Positions 61,507 to 64,000 of a DNA stretch of 64,000 nt are shown here, piece by piece. The DNA is from Chitinophaga sp. CF118 (GTDB taxonomy: Bacteria; Bacteroidota; Bacteroidia; Chitinophagales; Chitinophagaceae): the NCBI RefSeq assembly GCF_900112615.1, contig NZ_FOMK01000002.1:983435-1047434 (forward strand), given 5' to 3'. Under the pieces are notes generated by a model. The model worked only from the letters and a program-made list of their open reading frames with translations, did no database searches and was not told where the DNA came from. Numbering within the stretch: the first letter of the stretch is position 1; every line of letters starts with the position of its first letter. A program made the translations under genes and the position numbers.

Positions 61507-61554
61507 ATTGTAAACATACATACACTCTATATATCCTGCCTCTACCCTGTTTAT

Positions 61555-61884
61555 TTAGCTATGAATAATTGTAACATCAAACTCAGTAATGTGACCATTC
61601 GCATCGTCAATATGAACTTTGCGATACTCATTCTGTGACGATATTGTTTCAACATACGAAACCCTTGTATATTGATCGTTATCGGTTCCACTTTCGACTG
61701 TCAGATACAATATGCCTGGCTTTGTACCACCTATAAGTTCATTCTTTTTTAATGTGGGAGCTACGATACCTGATCCTACTTCTCCAATAACTGTAATTGT
61801 ATAAGGAGGACCGGTAAGTTTGCCTATTGACTTGGCATGCCAGTTTCTGGATTTCGTTTTGGATTTTGCTTCTGTTTCTATCAT
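61555..61884 (-). CDS. Hypothetical protein (109 residues)
   Basis: A soluble beta-rich protein without signal or membrane segment. It begins basic (MIETEAKSKTKSRNWHAKSIG) and then alternates short strands (YTITVIGEVGSGIVAP, ILYLTVESGTDNDQYTRVSYVETI, EFDVTIIHS). I do not recognise it. The ATG at 61884 is well placed. It is convergent with the DUF4440 gene, 48 bases apart. Confidence 0.6.
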   Translation of the reverse strand: MIETEAKSKTKSRNWHAKSIGKLTGPPYTITVIGEVGSGIVAPTLKKNELIGGTKPGILYLTVESGTDNDQYTRVSYVETISSQNEYRKVHIDDANGHITEFDVTIIHS

Positions 61885-62237
61885 GGAATTTATTTTTGAG
61901 GTTTAATAGTATATTGAATTTAAAACAATTAGGCAATTAATCAAAATAATTACTAAGCGACCGCTACCGTCGGCTGAAATTGGTTTGAACAGAGCCCTCC
62001 TTCATGTTATCTACCATTTTTCATTTTAAGGACATACCAAGGACCAGATTACATATACAAAATAAAATATCTAATAAATCAGTTTTACTCATTAACTTAG
62101 TCGTAGACACACAGACTTATCTGAAAGACCATATAATCTGAATATATTAGAACGATAAACCCTTAAGCTGCTTTTCTAACTAAACAGAAAATACATCAAT
62201 ACCATTATCTAACCATTTGATTAACAAAACCAATTCT
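61885..62237. other. Noncoding gap
   Basis: About 350 bases between divergent genes. No ORF, repeat or clear promoter box is visible. Confidence 0.4.
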
Positions 62238-63910
62238 ATGAGAAAAACCTATCCTCTTGGCAGTAGTACTGCTATTCTTAGCCTATTCATCGGATCTTGT
62301 TTTATTTCATGTAAAAGAGATCTCGTGGTAGAAGGAAAAGTAAAGGGCTATACGATTAGCGCCGGATCCTATAGTGTATTTACCACAGAGAGACCGTTAC
62401 AACCAGTATCAGATAACCCAGCGGAATTAGGAATGAAATTCAAATCTGCTGTTCCCGGAACCATAACAAAATTCTTATACTATAAAGTGGCCGGGGAAAC
62501 GGGCACACACACAGGACACTTATGGTCGGCAAGCGGCGGTATTCTGAAAACTGTTGCTTTTACTGCTGAAACAGACACAGGATGGCAGACGGCTACTCTG
62601 GATACTCCTTATCACATTAGCTCCAATACGATTTATGTTATTTCTGTTAATTCAGTCAGCAAATATGCCGCTACTAATTACGGACTGGCTTCTGTTATCA
62701 CCAATGGTCCTTTGAGCACCATTGCAGACAAAAACGGCGTTTATATTTATACACCTGGAAGTTTCCCAAATGATTACTATCAAAGTACCAATTACTTCCG
62801 GGATGTTGAATTTACTCCTGACCAGAATGACCAATCCCCTCCTTCCGCACCGGGCAACCTGACAGTATCTAACATTACCAGCAACAGTGCAACCCTGAGT
62901 TGGTCTGCCTCTACAGACAATGTAGGTGTTACCGGTTATGAAGTATACCGCAATGGCATATTGATTGACACACTTCCTCCCACATCTCTGTTGCTTAACA
63001 ATTCAAAATTAAATGCTGCTGCAGCCTATAGTTTTTATGTAAAAGCAAAAGATGCATTTGGCAATCGCTCAGTGGCAAGCAACCTGGCTGACTTTTCCAC
63101 CATTAATCCGGGAAGTATCACGAGTGGCACCCAACTTACCACTTCGATGGTAGGTCCTACAGGAATTTCAATCAGTTCACTCACTACAGTGTCCGGTGGA
63201 ACTTTCACCGGTGCTCCGCTTAGCGGTTGGGGTAGTCTGGCACGCACAGTCGCAACAGGTGGAGAGATGATCGATGGCTTTTGGTTCCCCGCTGGCACGG
63301 TAGTGCTGCAAGGAGCAAACATCAGTTCTCTGATCAATGTTTCCTCCGGCTGGCTGGTATTGCGTGGCTGCAAAGGTGGTATATTAGCCAACCACCCGGC
63401 CGGGAACGGTGGAGGTGCGGCGGCTCTTTATTGTGAATTGACATCCTTTGCTACCGGCGGACTTAAAGACAGTCAGCAACCTGTAGCCTCAATCGTTCAC
63501 CGTTGCTATTTGCCTCACAACGGATTGGAGAATGTTTACGCAAATAATATCACAGTTACGGAATCGTGGATAACGCCCGATCCGGATATAACAGGATCTG
63601 AGCATATTGATGGTATACAAACCTGGGGTGGTCAATATTATCTGAATTTCTCCCGCAATCACATGGAGTTCAATTCACCTTACAATTCCAGCCTTTCAGG
63701 ATTGCTCGCCATGTATTCAGATGGAGCTCAAAATGGTTTCTCCGGTTATGATCATGTTATGGTAAATGATAACTATTTTATTATTAACAGTACCGGTATT
63801 GCTTTGCATGCACCGTTGGCGGTACCTGTCACTAATATGATTGTTACCGGCAATCGCTGGAAAGGAGCTTCAACTGCCACAGACCTGAATTATACGAATG
63901 CTGTTTATAA
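62238..63910 (+). pseudogene. Surface lipoprotein with DUF4082-like, Fn3 and beta-helix parts, cut by an IS3 element
   Basis: About 557 native codons remain. A lipoprotein signal (LFIGSCFISC) leads to a DUF4082-like jelly roll (about 45-205: FTTERPLQPVSDNPAELGMKFKS, THTGHLWSASGGIL), an Fn3 domain (about 212-300: SAPGNLTVSNITSNSATLSWSAS) and parallel beta-helix repeats (SGWLVLRGCKGGIL, ANNITVTESWI, HVMVNDNYFIIN). Such layouts occur in exported carbohydrate-binding or pectate-lyase-like proteins. The frame then runs into the left end of an IS3 copy at 63,911 (GPRKKDRQLR) and stops at 63,944. The native C-terminus, if any, lies beyond the window. The start is the ATG at 62238. Confidence 0.82.
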
Positions 63911-64000
63911 TGGACCCCGAAAAAAGGACCGGCAGTTAAGATAAAAAATTTTAATCTTAAATTGCCTACATAATGACAAAAAAGAGCAGACGTAAATTTA
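63911..64000 (+). mobile_element. Left end of a second IS3 element (cut by window edge)
   Basis: TGGACCCC and AGGACCGGCAGTTAAGAT match the left end of the copy at 40,487, with several substitutions and small indels over 90 bases. The orfA start ATG lies at 63973 (MTKKSRRKF). As at the first site, the flank is TTTATAA. The rest lies outside the window. Confidence 0.9.

Noticed and set aside
61960..61985. GC-rich AGCGACCGCTACCGTCGGCT stretch as a hairpin
   Set aside because: The arms do not pair beyond a few bases when checked.

Overview
The window looks like a chromosome segment of a Bacteroidota member, most likely family Chitinophagaceae (Chitinophaga-like). This is inferred from the Bacteroidetes-type promoter signature (TAnnTTTG, sometimes with TTTG about 19 bases upstream), scarce Shine-Dalgarno sites, a LytTR regulator paired with a beta-propeller sensor kinase, a LuxC-like acyl-CoA reductase beside a ferredoxin, DUF3857 transglutaminase-like proteins and a FadL/OMPP1-type porin. 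No 16S rRNA gene is present, so the assignment stays at that level.

Layout. 1-2.5 kb: tail of a probable ATP-grasp protein, then an RloA/RloB pair (ATPase plus TOPRIM-like protein, defence-like). 2.7-27.7 kb: mostly housekeeping: rhodanese, PASTA membrane protein, D-Ala-D-Ala ligase, ferredoxin / acyl-CoA reductase, HtrA protease, LytTR two-component pair, prolyl-tRNA synthetase, surface lipoprotein, outer-membrane porin, two DUF3857 proteins, MiaA, CCA-adding enzyme, TsaC, glycosyltransferase and DapD. 27.8 kb: tRNA-Leu(CAG). 28-49 kb: an accessory island beginning at that tRNA: subtilase with a small propeptide-like partner, McrBC-type restriction genes, a type I restriction-modification locus whose hsdM is split by a 1300-bp IS3-family element, a controller-like XRE gene with a palindromic operator between divergent promoters, small unknown genes, a SymE-like protein, a very large hairpin flanked by 11-bp direct repeats, and an overlapping ATPase plus PD-(D/E)XK nuclease pair followed by an IS3 remnant. 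49-56 kb: beta-lactamase-fold hydrolase and a SWIM/SNF2 helicase with an unknown partner. 56-60 kb: ABC exporter, an MNIO (DUF692) enzyme and, directly upstream of it, an unannotated 56-residue lipoprotein-like peptide ending in CPACGMG, a strong candidate for a RiPP precursor. 60-64 kb: SGNH hydrolase, DUF4440 protein, an unknown protein, and a large surface lipoprotein cut by a second, diverged copy of the IS3 element at the window edge.

How the genes fit together. The island concentrates anti-phage functions: McrBC cuts modified DNA, the type I system (now probably inactive) cuts unmethylated DNA, and RloAB plus the ATPase/nuclease pair are candidate defence modules. The two most interesting little-described units are the MNIO/precursor pair (58,244-59,577) and the ATPase/nuclease pair (47,095-48,715). 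The subtilase with its separate propeptide-like protein (28,035-30,275) is a third. All calls come from reading the sequence; no database search was run.
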